Virus record (IMG/VR): IMGVR_UViG_3300037202_000211
Location: 1 to 47,561 of that record
DNA length: 47,561 nt
Direction: 5' to 3' (one strand)
Source: a virus
The notes beneath the pieces are model-generated. The model was given only the letters and a program-made list of their open reading frames with translations, was not told where the DNA came from and did not search any database. Position 1 is the first letter of the stretch. Each line of letters opens with the position of its first letter. The position numbers were made by a program, and so were the translations under genes. This document shows positions 32,741 through 41,787 of this stretch, in pieces.

Positions 32741-33230
32741 CCCGAAGACAATCCTGGCCGAGTGGGTGACGGCCCTTCAGACTCTGCCGAACCTGGTGGA
32801 GGCGCTGGGTGGGGACGGCAACTCCATTCAGTTCTATACCGAGAACACCGTCGTATTCGGGCAGCCTACGCAGAACAACATTCGCCTGGCGATCCTCTCG
32901 ATGCCGCCCGGCTCGGTGATGATCGCATGGCAGGGCAGCGGGCCGGGCAGGCTCGGCAACGCGCTCGTGTTTGTACACGATTTCTCGTTGTATTTGCACG
33001 CGCCGGAAGAAGCTGATGTCGGTTACGAGGACCTGTTCAACTGGATCGTGAATGACATCCCGGCTGGCGGCAGCCTGCGGATGCTGCACACCCAAGTCGA
33101 TCCAAACTGCGAGCCGATGGATTTCTATCTGCCCTCGGCGCGGCGCAACACCGTCGTGATCAGCCCGGACGGGGCCACCTTTGAATATTTCGAGGTGCCG
33201 GTGCGGCTGATCGAATCCTATAACCCGTAG
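32733..33230 (+). CDS. Probable tail completion/terminator protein
   Basis: A 165-residue protein with an N-terminal helix ('INPKTILAEWVTALQTLPNL') and then strands ('NTVVISPDGATFEYFEVPVR'). Gene order, after the joining protein and before the tail tube, is where gpU-like tail terminators lie. I see no family signature, so this is mainly a positional call. It is probably co-translated with the preceding gene because the frames overlap. Confidence 0.55.
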   Translation: MINPKTILAEWVTALQTLPNLVEALGGDGNSIQFYTENTVVFGQPTQNNIRLAILSMPPGSVMIAWQGSGPGRLGNALVFVHDFSLYLHAPEEADVGYEDLFNWIVNDIPAGGSLRMLHTQVDPNCEPMDFYLPSARRNTVVISPDGATFEYFEVPVRLIESYNP

Positions 33231-33258
33231 GTTCCGGAAAGGGAAAGGAAAAAGGGAA

Positions 33259-33417
33259 ATGGCTGCTGATTTGGTGTTTTTGGAATCTCCGCAAGGCGAC
33301 GAGATCAAGGAAGTCGAGGCGACCGCGGAAAAGCTTTCGCCGTTCCTGGCACAGGGGTGGCATCAGATACCCGCGCCAGCAGGCCACCGACCGGCCTCTG
33401 TTCAGGAGGAAAAGTAA
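33259..33417 (+). CDS. Small hypothetical phage protein, 52 residues
   Basis: ATG 33259 follows AAAGGGAAA and the stop lies directly before the tail-tube ATG, so it is co-transcribed. The protein is acidic with a hydrophobic first part ('AADLVFLESPQGDEIKEVEA') and a Gly/Pro tail ending in VQEEK. Many phages carry a small gene here between terminator and tube genes; no function is known. The GGAGG of the tube gene is inside its 3' end. Confidence 0.65.
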   Translation: MAADLVFLESPQGDEIKEVEATAEKLSPFLAQGWHQIPAPAGHRPASVQEEK

Positions 33418-34446
33418 ATGGCTAACATCAACGAGTTGATGAACGGCTGGGGGTTCGGCAAACAGACCGCCATCGGAACCGCCAACACGGTGGCGACGAT
33501 CTGGCGTCACACCAACCTCAACACCAAACCGTGGGCCAAGGTTCCGGTGAATGAGGACGACCGGGCGGAAATCGGCAAAGGGCATGAATTCCCGACGCAG
33601 CTCTTCAAGTCGCATTACAACATGCCGACGTTTGAGATTTCGAAGTACGCCTCGTCGGAGTTTCTCGCCTGGGCCATGGCGTTCTCAATGGGCAACGTGG
33701 TGGTGAGCGGCAGCGGTCCGTACACCTATACCATCGTTCCGGCCTTGGGCGCCACGAATCCGACTGGCCTCGAGTTGCCGTACTTCTCCTTCGTTCAGCA
33801 GATCCGGCCGGGCGGTTCGGCGGTGCTGGATGAAATCCTGGTGGGATGCGCCATCAAAGGCTGGAAGCTGTCCATCAAAAACGCTCCGGGTCGCGCCAGT
33901 GCGATGTGTTCGGTGGAATGCGTGACTACCGGGCAGTACACCTCGCCCAGCGCGATCACGCTGCCAGCCGCCGTGACGCCGCACGAATTCAACGCCGGCA
34001 TGATTACCGCGCTGACCTTCAACGGCGTCAATTACCTTACGGGTGGCAGCGCCAAGCAGTTCGTGTCCATGGAAGCGTCCTGGGAGAACAACTTCCGGCC
34101 CGGTTTCTTCCCCGGCTCGGGAACGCAGGACGGTTATCAGATCCAAGGACGCTTCGAGTGGGGTGACCGGGCCTTCGCGGTGCAGTTCGTGGTGCGTGTT
34201 CAGGCCGGATCGACGGAGTATTCCAATCTGATCAACCTGACCACCGGGACGGCCACCTATACCATGGCCCGCGACGCTAACAATTCCTTCTCGATGTTGA
34301 TCCAGAAGATGGGCTTCAACGTCGTGGAACTGGGCAACACGGATGGCATCGCGACGCTCCAGATCACCGGCGTGCAGCTCTACGATTCCACCAACGGGCT
34401 GGTGACCATGACCGTCATCACGCCGCAAAACAACATCTGCCAATAA
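33418..34446 (+). CDS. Major tail (tube) protein
   Basis: A 342-residue protein, beta-strand-rich with Gly, Thr and Ser ('LEFLAWAMAF'-like helix at 'SSEFLAWAMAFSMGNVVVSG', then 'GYQIQGRFEWGDRAFAVQFV' and 'FSMLIQKMGFNVVELGNTDG'). Size, composition and place before the chaperone-like and tape-measure genes fit a siphovirus tube subunit. It would stack around the tape measure to form the tail. TTCAGGAGG before ATG 33418 is a strong ribosome site, as expected for an abundant virion protein. Confidence 0.8.
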   Translation: MANINELMNGWGFGKQTAIGTANTVATIWRHTNLNTKPWAKVPVNEDDRAEIGKGHEFPTQLFKSHYNMPTFEISKYASSEFLAWAMAFSMGNVVVSGSGPYTYTIVPALGATNPTGLELPYFSFVQQIRPGGSAVLDEILVGCAIKGWKLSIKNAPGRASAMCSVECVTTGQYTSPSAITLPAAVTPHEFNAGMITALTFNGVNYLTGGSAKQFVSMEASWENNFRPGFFPGSGTQDGYQIQGRFEWGDRAFAVQFVVRVQAGSTEYSNLINLTTGTATYTMARDANNSFSMLIQKMGFNVVELGNTDGIATLQITGVQLYDSTNGLVTMTVITPQNNICQ

Positions 34447-34460
34447 AGGAAAGGGTTCAC

Positions 34461-35069
34461 ATGGAAGCAGAAACGAAGGCGGGGTTCGACGTAACGAAGC
34501 CGTTCGTAGTGCCGATCCTTTCGGGCGGCGAGAAGACCTGCGAGGTGCGGTTCCCTTCGGACGAGGAGTGGTGTGCCTGGGCGCGCGCGCAACGCACTGT
34601 GCGACATTTTCTGGGGCGCGGGAAGTCGCAGAGCGAGGACGTGGACCTGCCGAAGATCAACGCGGAGTTGTTCGGCAAGATCCGCACCGACAAGGACGGC
34701 CCGGTCTTCGATGATGCCGAGGCCGGCATGGTGATCGGCCGCATCGAGCGGTGCGCCGTGGCCAACGTCGAGCGCGAGGGGATTAATTACCGGATCGAAA
34801 TGAAAGTCCCCGGTACCCGCGTGGTTCACGTGCTCCGCATGCCGACCGCCAAGGAGATGCAGGACCACGAACGGGCTTCGACCAGCGTGGTCGCGGCGCG
34901 GCGCTCCATCGAAACACGCGCGTTCCTGGAGCCGAGCGGCGCGCTCTACGACAAGCTGCACGCCTCCCACGATGGCTATGCTGGCGCCGTGCCGATCGTT
35001 CACAAATCGGCGGCAGTGTCCGAGGTTATCGCGCAACTGGCCATCGAGGCCGACGAAGACCCGGAATAG
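34461..35069 (+). CDS. Probable tail assembly chaperone (gpG position)
   Basis: A 202-residue, charged, mostly alpha/beta protein ('PFVVPILSGGEKTCEVRFPS', 'RMPTAKEMQDHERASTSVVA'). It lies where lambda-like phages keep the chaperone gene G, directly after the tube protein. The frame one base back stays open without starts past its stop at 35067 into the next gene, the layout of a G-GT -1 frameshift. I do not see the canonical slippery heptamer. It has a good AAAGGAAAGGG ribosome site. The assignment comes mainly from order and frame layout. Confidence 0.6.
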   Translation: MEAETKAGFDVTKPFVVPILSGGEKTCEVRFPSDEEWCAWARAQRTVRHFLGRGKSQSEDVDLPKINAELFGKIRTDKDGPVFDDAEAGMVIGRIERCAVANVEREGINYRIEMKVPGTRVVHVLRMPTAKEMQDHERASTSVVAARRSIETRAFLEPSGALYDKLHASHDGYAGAVPIVHKSAAVSEVIAQLAIEADEDPE

Positions 35070-35122
35070 CCGCGCCCGGCGACTGGCCGGAAGAACCGGG
35101 CGTTCGATTCCTAATCCGGTCG

Positions 35123-35488
35123 GTGCTGCACCAGGGCGGGCTGTGTGGTCCCGACGAAGAATGTCCCGATCGCGTCTTCCGCTGCCGCCGGTGCGGCTAC
35201 TCGGCGCAGACAGAGTTGGATGGCTGCCCTGCTTGCGGTGCGGACTGGAAGGCCATCGACGTCAGCCATGGGCCCGGCTGTCCGAAGAACATGCTTGAAG
35301 AGGCGATGGATACGCCGAGCGGCGCTCTCGTTCGACGGTGCTTCCGCATTCTGAACGCGAAGAGCATCGGGCTGACGATTACGCTCGCGGACATCACCGA
35401 GGAGGAGTTCCGGGTGCTGGAGGTGATCGAAGCTGAGCGCCAGGAGCAGTTGAAGAGTGTGGATGGCGGTACACAGGGCTCTCGATAG
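35123..35488 (+). CDS. Zinc-ribbon protein, probable second chaperone part (gpT position)
   Basis: From GTG 35123 this encodes 121 residues with a zinc-ribbon-like set of Cys ('RCRRCGYSAQTELDGCPACG'), then a helical C-terminus ('GLTITLADITEEEFRVLEVI'). Upstream of the GTG the same frame still reads as natural protein ('PGDWPEEPGVRFLIRSV') back to the stop of the previous gene. Translation may therefore enter by a -1 frameshift, or by a non-standard start such as the ATA overlapping the stop at 35066. The zinc ribbon is not usual for gpT, so another role is possible. Confidence 0.6.
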   Translation: MLHQGGLCGPDEECPDRVFRCRRCGYSAQTELDGCPACGADWKAIDVSHGPGCPKNMLEEAMDTPSGALVRRCFRILNAKSIGLTITLADITEEEFRVLEVIEAERQEQLKSVDGGTQGSR

Positions 35489-35541
35489 CGGTCAACTACC
35501 GGTTTGGCGACTACACACCAGAGTGCCTATCCTCCCAGCCA

Positions 35542-35937
35542 CTACGGCGTGGAGAGGAATCGCAGGATTTCGTGCATCAGACGAACGCTTTGGTCTGTTT
35601 GGAAAAGAAACTGAGCGTGCGCGGAACCGTCCAGAACGATGAGTTCTTTCGGTCCAGGAGCTTTTTCAAATTGAGCACGGATCTCCGGAAGCCGGAGACC
35701 GGCAGCATTCGTGTCCTCACGCGCGACAATGAATAAGGCGCGCGATTCCAGCTTCTCGGCAGACAGATTCGGTGCTGCGCCGAGAAATACTATGCGGTCA
35801 ATCTCCCCAGGTATTGACTTAATCGATGCATCGCCGGCGACTAAAGTGCCTTCGCTCCGCCGTGCTCCGGAGTCTCGCGAAGGGGGCAATAGTGTCAGAC
35901 AGCAGCGGACGATGCGGGATGGACCCTGTTTTCGCAC
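35542..35937 (-). pseudogene. Alpha/beta hydrolase remnant, C-terminal part
   Basis: On the minus strand, inside a + strand tail operon, is the C-terminal half of a bacterial alpha/beta hydrolase (dienelactone hydrolase-like): 'GEIDRIVFLGAAP', 'SRALFIVAREDTNAAG' (the acid loop), 'PKELIVLDGSAHAQFLF' (catalytic His) and a final helix. The nucleophile elbow that should read GxSxGG before 'TLVAGDAS' is garbled (GARRSEG), and the N-terminal half is missing. It is probably dead and was carried in with cargo DNA. The flanks 35489-35541 and 35938-35987 hold no recognised gene. Confidence 0.75.
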
Positions 35938-35987
35938 TTGAGTTATGATCTTCTTTCTACGACTTTACCTTGCGAAGGAGCGCCAGT

Positions 35988-36647
35988 ATGAGTTTCTGGA
36001 AGCAACTGTTTGGGAAACCCACTAGTCAAGATGAAACTTCGGATCGAGGACCGGATGAACGCGCAAAGTTTGCCGATTCCCTCATGAAGATAAACGGATG
36101 GGGCGGACTGACAGTGGATTTGCTGTTGGCCCCATTCGATACTCACGTGCAAGCGTTCCAAGGAGCTCATGAGTTGTATAAGGCGGCCTGTTACAACGCC
36201 AGTGACCGTGGCGTGGTCGTGGTTTGTGGCTGGTTGACTCATTTGCAAGGTGAATTACCGGTGGCGGGAATCGTCTGCCCAGTATGGCACTCTGACAACA
36301 ATAAACGATGGCTACTCGCAACACCGATGGTGGGGTTGCGCCAGGCTGTCGGTCTCATAAAGATCGGCGATCAGAGCATGGGACAACTCGGCTCGCCTTC
36401 CTCACCTCTGTTTGTGGACTCTTACACTGGCCACGTCGTTCAAGAAAGCACTGGCCACGTCGTTCAAGAAACTGTGGCCGGTTCGAAATCCCCAACAACT
36501 CCGCCCCGGGCATCCACGAGGGTCCCCACCATCGCCGAAGCAATGGGGACGCGCGGTCCAAAGCAGGAACAGAAGCGGTGTCAAGGATGCGGGGCACCGG
36601 TTGGCGAGGGCATTACATACTGCTTTGAATGTAGACAGCGCAGGTAA
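35988..36647 (+). CDS. Hypothetical zinc-ribbon cargo protein, 219 residues
   Basis: ATG 35988 has GAAGGAG 8 bases upstream. The first 30 residues are polar ('SFWKQLFGKPTSQDE'). The middle (about 50-135) is an alpha/beta domain ('GVVVVCGWLTHLQGELPVAG'). Then come two near-identical TGHVVQE units (24-base DNA repeat), a Pro/Thr-rich linker and a C-terminal zinc ribbon ('RCQGCGAPVGEGITYCFEC'). No family was recognised. Base composition is lower in G+C than in neighbouring phage genes, and the gene sits between tail genes, so it looks like imported cargo. Confidence 0.7.
   Translation: MSFWKQLFGKPTSQDETSDRGPDERAKFADSLMKINGWGGLTVDLLLAPFDTHVQAFQGAHELYKAACYNASDRGVVVVCGWLTHLQGELPVAGIVCPVWHSDNNKRWLLATPMVGLRQAVGLIKIGDQSMGQLGSPSSPLFVDSYTGHVVQESTGHVVQETVAGSKSPTTPPRASTRVPTIAEAMGTRGPKQEQKRCQGCGAPVGEGITYCFECRQRR
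36425..36471 (+). repeat. 24-base tandem duplication in the cargo gene
   Basis: Two 23-base copies starting CACTGGCCACG are adjacent with a 24-base period, in frame, giving STGHVVQE-type units. The copies are identical, so the duplication is recent. Confidence 0.85.
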
Positions 36648-36782
36648 CCCGTGCGGGGTTGGAGGCCTCTGCCAATTCTCAAAACTTAACCTTTCGAGAC
36701 TGCGTTTCGCGTCCACACGGACGGGAAACGCCCACCTCTGATACTGAAACGCCGCCGAGTTCTACAGTAGTCCAGTTTGGCC

Positions 36783-37241
36783 ATGCCCAGGTTTCAAACA
36801 GTCATCAAACACGCCCGCTTCGTCTATTCGCCGTACACCGCCACCGAGATGCAGGGCTTTGCGCAGGTGCTGGCGGATTCAATCCGGGCGCGGATTCAGA
36901 GCGGGCGGAACATCTACGATCAGGCGGCGGCGCCGCTGAAGCCCGGACTGTCTGGACGCCGCGGTTACCCCGAATACAAGGCGGCGCGGGGTCTCCAGCC
37001 CATCCGCGACTGGACTTGGAGCGGGCATACCCTGCGGTGTCTGAAGGTCCTGACCGCGAACGAAAACCGCGCGGCGATTGGGTTTCTGGACGAAGCTTTA
37101 CCTGGCCGGCGGATGACCGCCTCACAGATCGCGGCCTTCAACAACCGGCGCCAGGCACAGTGGGGTGTATCGCCGCGCGACCGCCAAGCCGTACTCGCGG
37201 CTTTTCAGGCGCGTCCCTTCGTGATGCTCAAGGCAGCGTAA
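36783..37241 (+). CDS. Hypothetical phage tail-region protein, 152 residues
   Basis: The protein has a helical N-terminus ('YTATEMQGFAQVLADSIRAR'), a Gly/Arg-rich middle ('PLKPGLSGRRGYPEYKAARG') and 'NRRQAQWGVSPRDRQAVLAA' near the end. The general look resembles virion-morphogenesis or tail-completion proteins of Mu-like phages, but I cannot confirm the family. ATG 36783 (or TTG 36777) has no good ribosome site. It abuts the tape-measure gene (ATG 37242), so it belongs to the tail operon rather than to the cargo before it. The 135 bases upstream hold nothing recognised. Confidence 0.6.
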   Translation: MPRFQTVIKHARFVYSPYTATEMQGFAQVLADSIRARIQSGRNIYDQAAAPLKPGLSGRRGYPEYKAARGLQPIRDWTWSGHTLRCLKVLTANENRAAIGFLDEALPGRRMTASQIAAFNNRRQAQWGVSPRDRQAVLAAFQARPFVMLKAA

Positions 37242-40200
37242 ATGGCAGACCAAGCAGAACGCGTAATTCTCGAAGCCGAGGACCAGGTCACCCCGATAAC
37301 GGACAAGGCCAACGCCGCCCTCGACGGCTTCGAGAAGAAAGCGGAATCGTCGCATGGCAAGGTCATCCGGATTTCGGATCAGACCCGGTCCAGCGTCCAG
37401 CGGCTCATCGCCTCCCTCGAAAAGCAGGCTGAAACCTATGGCAAGAGTGGCGTGGACCGGCTGATCACTCAGCGGGACCAGCTTCTCCAGCGATACAACC
37501 GCGAGCCGCAGGCTATCGACGCGATCACCAGATCCTACGAAAAGATGATCGCCATGGAGGAAAAAGCCGCCCGCGAAGCTCTCGCGGTGAAGGCGGCGAA
37601 GGAAGCCGAAGAAGCATTGCGGAAGCAGTCCGAAGCCATTACTTCGTTCGGTGACCGGGTCAGCCAGTTCATGGAGAATCCGCTCCAGGGGGCGAAGGGC
37701 GCGATCTCATCGGTGCTTTCCGCTCTTGGCCCCTTTGGCATTGCCGTCACCGCCGGCGCGGCGGTCCTCGGCACCATTGCGGCGTCCGCATTCGAGGCAG
37801 CGAAGAGTCTCGGCGAATACGGCACCCGCGTGAAGGACGCCGAACTGCGTACCGGCTTGACGGCGAAAGAGGTCGGACAGTTCGGCTTCGCGGCGCGCGC
37901 GGTCGGGCAGGACATCTCGATTGTGGAGCGCCTGATGCGCGGTTTGTCCCAGGCGGCCGACGACAATTCCAGGGAAGGCGAGAAGGCGCGGGCCACCCTG
38001 CGCGGAATGGGCATCGATTTTCACACCGCCACCGGAGAGATGAAACCCACCTCCGAGATTCTGACGGAGATCTCCGAGGGTCTGAACAAGCTCCCGGAAG
38101 GCCTTCAGCGGGACGCCGCCGCCATGGACCTGTTCAAAAAGGTTGGCGTGGAGGCGATTCCGTTCATGACGGAACTCAACGAGAACCTGCGCGTCGCCCA
38201 CGAGCAGGGCTTCGGGCCGACCGAGGAGGACATCCGCCGCTTTGCCGAGTACCAGCGTGAAGTGACGGTGCTCGAAACGAAGTGGGACGCGCTCGTCCGC
38301 AAGTTCAAGGAGGGGCTGGTCGTCACCGTTACCTGGGTCGAGAAGGGCGTCGACTGGTTCCTCAATAACATCTCGACTGCCGGCGATGATGAACGGCAGC
38401 GCCGCGAAGAGGAACAGGCGATGCAGGATGCCGCCGGCATTCGGGCGACGGGCGGCATTGGGGCGAAAATGTCGATCAGCGGTCATCGTCAACAGGTGGC
38501 TGACATGGAGCGACAGGCGCCCGAGATCATGAAGAACCGCGATGCCACTTTGAAGCGCATCGAGGATTTGCGGGCCCAACAGCAAGGGCTGGTCGGCGAT
38601 TTCGGCATCCTGCAAGCAATCGCGCCCACCCGCGACGAGGAGGCCCGAGCGAAGCGCGCGAGCGAAATCCAAGACCAGATCCAACAGTTGCAGAAGATGC
38701 TGCAGGATGCCGAGGCAGCCACGAAGCGGACAGACCTGCGGGCCGGCAAGGAAGAAACGGATCGCATTCGCGCCCGGTTCTTCGGCACGCACGATGGCAT
38801 GGAGAAGGCTTACGCCGATGCCAAGAAGGATGTCGAGCGGCTCCAGAAGCAATTGCTCGAACCCGACAAGCCGTTGACGAAGGCTCAGGCACAGGATCTG
38901 GGCCAACAACTCCACACTGCGAAAGCTACCGAGGCGCGCCGCAAGGCGGCATTGGACGCGGTGGCAAAGGGCGCGGAGCAGCTCAAGGATTTCCGTCGGC
39001 AGGCGGCCGAGTTCGAGAAGAAGGGCGATGAGGCCGAGCTTGACGCGATCGGCAAAATCTATTATCAGCGCGACCAGCTTCTACAGCAGGCCGCGAAGGT
39101 CAAGGCTTCGGAATCGGAGATTGCCGCGATCCGCAAAGCAGCGGACGAGCAGGCGGCCGTGCTGTCGAAAAAGGCATGGGAGGAGTTCGAAAAGTACGCC
39201 GACAAGCAAGCGGCCGAGCAGCAGAAGAAAATGCTCGCACTCATGATGCCGAGCAAAGAGCAGATGAAGGAGTGGGAGGAAGCCTTCGCCGCGCAGGAAC
39301 GGATCGAGGACATCGGAGTCCAGGCGCAGCGCGACGAATTGCGGCGGCGCGCCGCGCGGTCCGCGCGCATCGCGGAACTGACTGCCGGCCAGGAAACGCC
39401 GATGGCCATGTCTGAGGCCGAAAAGCGGGAGCAGTCGGCGCGAAAGGAAGAGGCGGCGGCGCAACAAGCCTACCAGATCCGGCTCGATCTGGCCGTCCAG
39501 TTGGCGGGCATCGAAGCGGAGCGGATATCGAAGGAAGAGAACGCGGCGAAGCGCTCCGTGCTGGCTGCGCAGGCGCAGAAGGATCTGTACACGGAAATCG
39601 CCCAGGCGCAGGACCAGTTCGAGGAAAAGCAGGCGCAGCTCCAGCAGAAGCGTCAGCAGGAGATCCAGTCGCAGTTCGACAGCCTCCAGAAGCAGGCAGA
39701 AAAGCTGCTCGACGTTCTGTTCACCAAGCCCAAGAACTTCGGCAAGGATCTGCTGAGTACGGTCCACGCCGCGGTGCTCAAACCGGTGACCGAAACGCTG
39801 GGCGGCATGGCGGCGAACGTCCTCCATCCGATCATCTACGGTGCGGATGGGCAGGGCGGGCTCGCTGGTGTGTTCAAGGGCGGCAAGCAGGACCCGGTGC
39901 GCGTGTCCACCGACCAGAACACCGCCGCGACCATGCAAAACAGCGCGGTGATGGCGGCGTTGACGGCTATCCTGGCCGCAGGCATGGGAGTGGCTGCTCC
40001 CTCCTTGCCGAGTGGTGCCGCCGGTGCTGCTGGCGTTTTGGGGATTTCCATTCCATCGATCTCAGCGCCGGCCAAGATGAGCGCACCTATCGGGGCGGGC
40101 GGTTACTCCCCGACCGCGTGGAATTCCGGTGGTACCGGGATCGACCCGATTGCAATGCTGTTCGGCGGCGGCACGCGTAGCGGCTCCGGAGCGGCTGGCG

Positions 40201-41318
40201 GTGGAGCGGGTGCCCTGGGGACGGAGTACCCTTCGTCGGGCGCGGCCACCGGTGGCTACACTCCCGCTCCTTGGGCTGCTGGCGGCGGAGATTGGTCCGG
40301 CGCATCGGCGGGCGCGACGACGTTGAATCGGGCGTCGGGCGGGACGGGCGGATTCAATCCGCTGGCGATGTTGTTCGGCGGTGCGCGCGGCGGCGCGGCT
40401 GGTGGGAGTGGGACGAACGGTCTGGCGGGAATCGTCAGTAACTTCAAGAGCACGAACTGGGGGAGTTTCAAGCGGAGCCCGTCTAATCCGACCTATGGCA
40501 CAGATGAAAACGGCAACGACGTCCAAACCGGAGATTCCGGCGGCAAGATCACCGGAGTAGGTGGCGTGGCTGGGGCCGCGACGCTGGCCGGTGGCACCAT
40601 GCTGGCGCAACAGGGGCTGCTCGGGAGCAGCCGTGGCACATGGACGGGCACAGCGGAAGGGACCGCTGGCGGGGCGGCGATCGGGTTCCAGATGGGAGGC
40701 CCGTTGGGCGCGCTGATTGGCGGCGCCGCCGGTTTCGGCATTGGCATCGGAGAGATGATAGCTGGCGTCAAGTCTCCGCAGAGGGAGGCGCACGACGACA
40801 TCAAGAGCATCTACGGTGTCGACATTCCCCAGAACAGCGGCACGATCAAGCAGGTCGTCCAGATCGCGCAGTCGCAGTTCGGCGGCCAGATCGCGGTGGC
40901 GGTGCGATCCCCCAGCGTTCGGCAGCTTGTGATGTTGTACTCGGAAGCCACCGGCCAGAAGATGCCGATGTCGGCCACTACGCCATACGCGGGGAGCTTG
41001 GTGGAGCAGGGTGGCAAGCTCTATCAACAAGCCAGCTACCAGGATGGCCAGGCCCACGCCTACGCTTCGAATATTCCGACGCTCGGCGGCATCGCGGCCG
41101 GAACCTATCCCACGCCCGGTGGCCCGAACACGGCCGGCGGCAGCGGTGCGACGTACCTCTCGCTGAATATCAGCGGCAACGACGCCGCGAACTTCATGAC
41201 CGGCCAGTTCGTCACGCCGCAGTTCGTGACCGACCAGGCGATGGCGGCGCAGTATTCGAGCTACGGGCGCACGCAGCAATCGGCGAACATGCAGCTACCC
41301 GGATTGACGGTGGCGTGA
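37242..41318 (+). CDS. Tail tape-measure protein
   Basis: The longest tail gene (1358 residues) has the usual tape-measure features. There are coiled coils (about 45-130, 400-480 and 540-830; 'EQQKKMLALMMPSKEQMKEW'). Near 165-185 is a hydrophobic segment ('SALGPFGIAVTAGAAVLGTI'). The C-terminal third is Gly/Ala-rich with repeats such as 'PIAMLFGGGTRSGSGAAGG' and 'PLAMLFGGARGGAAGG', and a glycine-zipper stretch 'GGPLGALIGGAAGFGIGIG'. It sets tail length and may enter the host membrane at infection. At the usual 1.5 angstrom per residue the tail would be roughly 200 nm. The start directly follows the preceding stop. Confidence 0.92.
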   Translation: MADQAERVILEAEDQVTPITDKANAALDGFEKKAESSHGKVIRISDQTRSSVQRLIASLEKQAETYGKSGVDRLITQRDQLLQRYNREPQAIDAITRSYEKMIAMEEKAAREALAVKAAKEAEEALRKQSEAITSFGDRVSQFMENPLQGAKGAISSVLSALGPFGIAVTAGAAVLGTIAASAFEAAKSLGEYGTRVKDAELRTGLTAKEVGQFGFAARAVGQDISIVERLMRGLSQAADDNSREGEKARATLRGMGIDFHTATGEMKPTSEILTEISEGLNKLPEGLQRDAAAMDLFKKVGVEAIPFMTELNENLRVAHEQGFGPTEEDIRRFAEYQREVTVLETKWDALVRKFKEGLVVTVTWVEKGVDWFLNNISTAGDDERQRREEEQAMQDAAGIRATGGIGAKMSISGHRQQVADMERQAPEIMKNRDATLKRIEDLRAQQQGLVGDFGILQAIAPTRDEEARAKRASEIQDQIQQLQKMLQDAEAATKRTDLRAGKEETDRIRARFFGTHDGMEKAYADAKKDVERLQKQLLEPDKPLTKAQAQDLGQQLHTAKATEARRKAALDAVAKGAEQLKDFRRQAAEFEKKGDEAELDAIGKIYYQRDQLLQQAAKVKASESEIAAIRKAADEQAAVLSKKAWEEFEKYADKQAAEQQKKMLALMMPSKEQMKEWEEAFAAQERIEDIGVQAQRDELRRRAARSARIAELTAGQETPMAMSEAEKREQSARKEEAAAQQAYQIRLDLAVQLAGIEAERISKEENAAKRSVLAAQAQKDLYTEIAQAQDQFEEKQAQLQQKRQQEIQSQFDSLQKQAEKLLDVLFTKPKNFGKDLLSTVHAAVLKPVTETLGGMAANVLHPIIYGADGQGGLAGVFKGGKQDPVRVSTDQNTAATMQNSAVMAALTAILAAGMGVAAPSLPSGAAGAAGVLGISIPSISAPAKMSAPIGAGGYSPTAWNSGGTGIDPIAMLFGGGTRSGSGAAGGGAGALGTEYPSSGAATGGYTPAPWAAGGGDWSGASAGATTLNRASGGTGGFNPLAMLFGGARGGAAGGSGTNGLAGIVSNFKSTNWGSFKRSPSNPTYGTDENGNDVQTGDSGGKITGVGGVAGAATLAGGTMLAQQGLLGSSRGTWTGTAEGTAGGAAIGFQMGGPLGALIGGAAGFGIGIGEMIAGVKSPQREAHDDIKSIYGVDIPQNSGTIKQVVQIAQSQFGGQIAVAVRSPSVRQLVMLYSEATGQKMPMSATTPYAGSLVEQGGKLYQQASYQDGQAHAYASNIPTLGGIAAGTYPTPGGPNTAGGSGATYLSLNISGNDAANFMTGQFVTPQFVTDQAMAAQYSSYGRTQQSANMQLPGLTVA

Positions 41319-41324
41319 TTCAAC

Positions 41325-41741
41325 GTGCCAGGCAATCTCGTACAATCCGCACCCAACGGGGTGATGCCGGCGTCTCTGTGTACGGCGTTCACGGAACTGC
41401 GCGAGTATGCGCAGCTTCAGAACCAATATCACGACGGAACGATCCAGCGGTCGCAACTCGCGCAGACCTCGCGGCGGACGTTCCGGCTCAGCAAACGCCT
41501 GAGCGCATCGGTGCTCTCGGCGCTGTACAGCTTCTGGGTATCGCAGAACGCCGGCCTGACCCCGTTCGCCTTCTACAATCCGTTCGATGTGGCGTCGGGC
41601 CAGCAGATCGGCAGCAATTACGATCCCACAGGCAACAATACGCAGGGGCGCGTGACGGTGGTTTTTCGGGGGAATTGGGCACAGGCGACGGATATCGCGC
41701 GGACGAACGTGCAGGGGCTGGAACTCGTGGAGTTGGCGTAG
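41325..41741 (+). CDS. Tail protein, 138 residues
   Basis: A small tail-tip protein following the tape measure ('PFAFYNPFDVASGQQIG', 'GRVTVVFRGNWAQA', ending 'GLELVELA'). Position and strand-rich makeup suggest a distal-tail or minor tail component, like lambda gpM-type genes. GTG 41325, 6 bases after the tape-measure stop. A second, broken copy of its C-terminus lies at 42395-42541 behind a cargo gene, so this gene exists as one full and one remnant copy. Confidence 0.7.
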   Translation: MPGNLVQSAPNGVMPASLCTAFTELREYAQLQNQYHDGTIQRSQLAQTSRRTFRLSKRLSASVLSALYSFWVSQNAGLTPFAFYNPFDVASGQQIGSNYDPTGNNTQGRVTVVFRGNWAQATDIARTNVQGLELVELA

Positions 41742-41759
41742 AGGGTTGAGCGACCGAGG

Positions 41760-41765
41760 TATAAT
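41760..41765 (+). promoter_or_regulatory. TATAAT -10-like box before the secreted-protein gene
   Basis: A perfect TATAAT 28 bases before ATG 41788 is conspicuous in this GC-rich region. The -35 is weak (TTGGCG at 41733 is 21 bases away). It would let the cargo gene be expressed from the prophage without the late operon. Confidence 0.4.
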
Positions 41766-41787
41766 AAACACCGGAAAGGGCGTTCCC

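Noticed and set aside
35096-35132. A tRNA T-arm-like GTTCGATTCC followed by ACCA near the chaperone gene
   Set aside because: The would-be T-stem does not pair, there is no acceptor, D or anticodon arm, and the stretch reads well as protein (VRFLIRSVLHQ).
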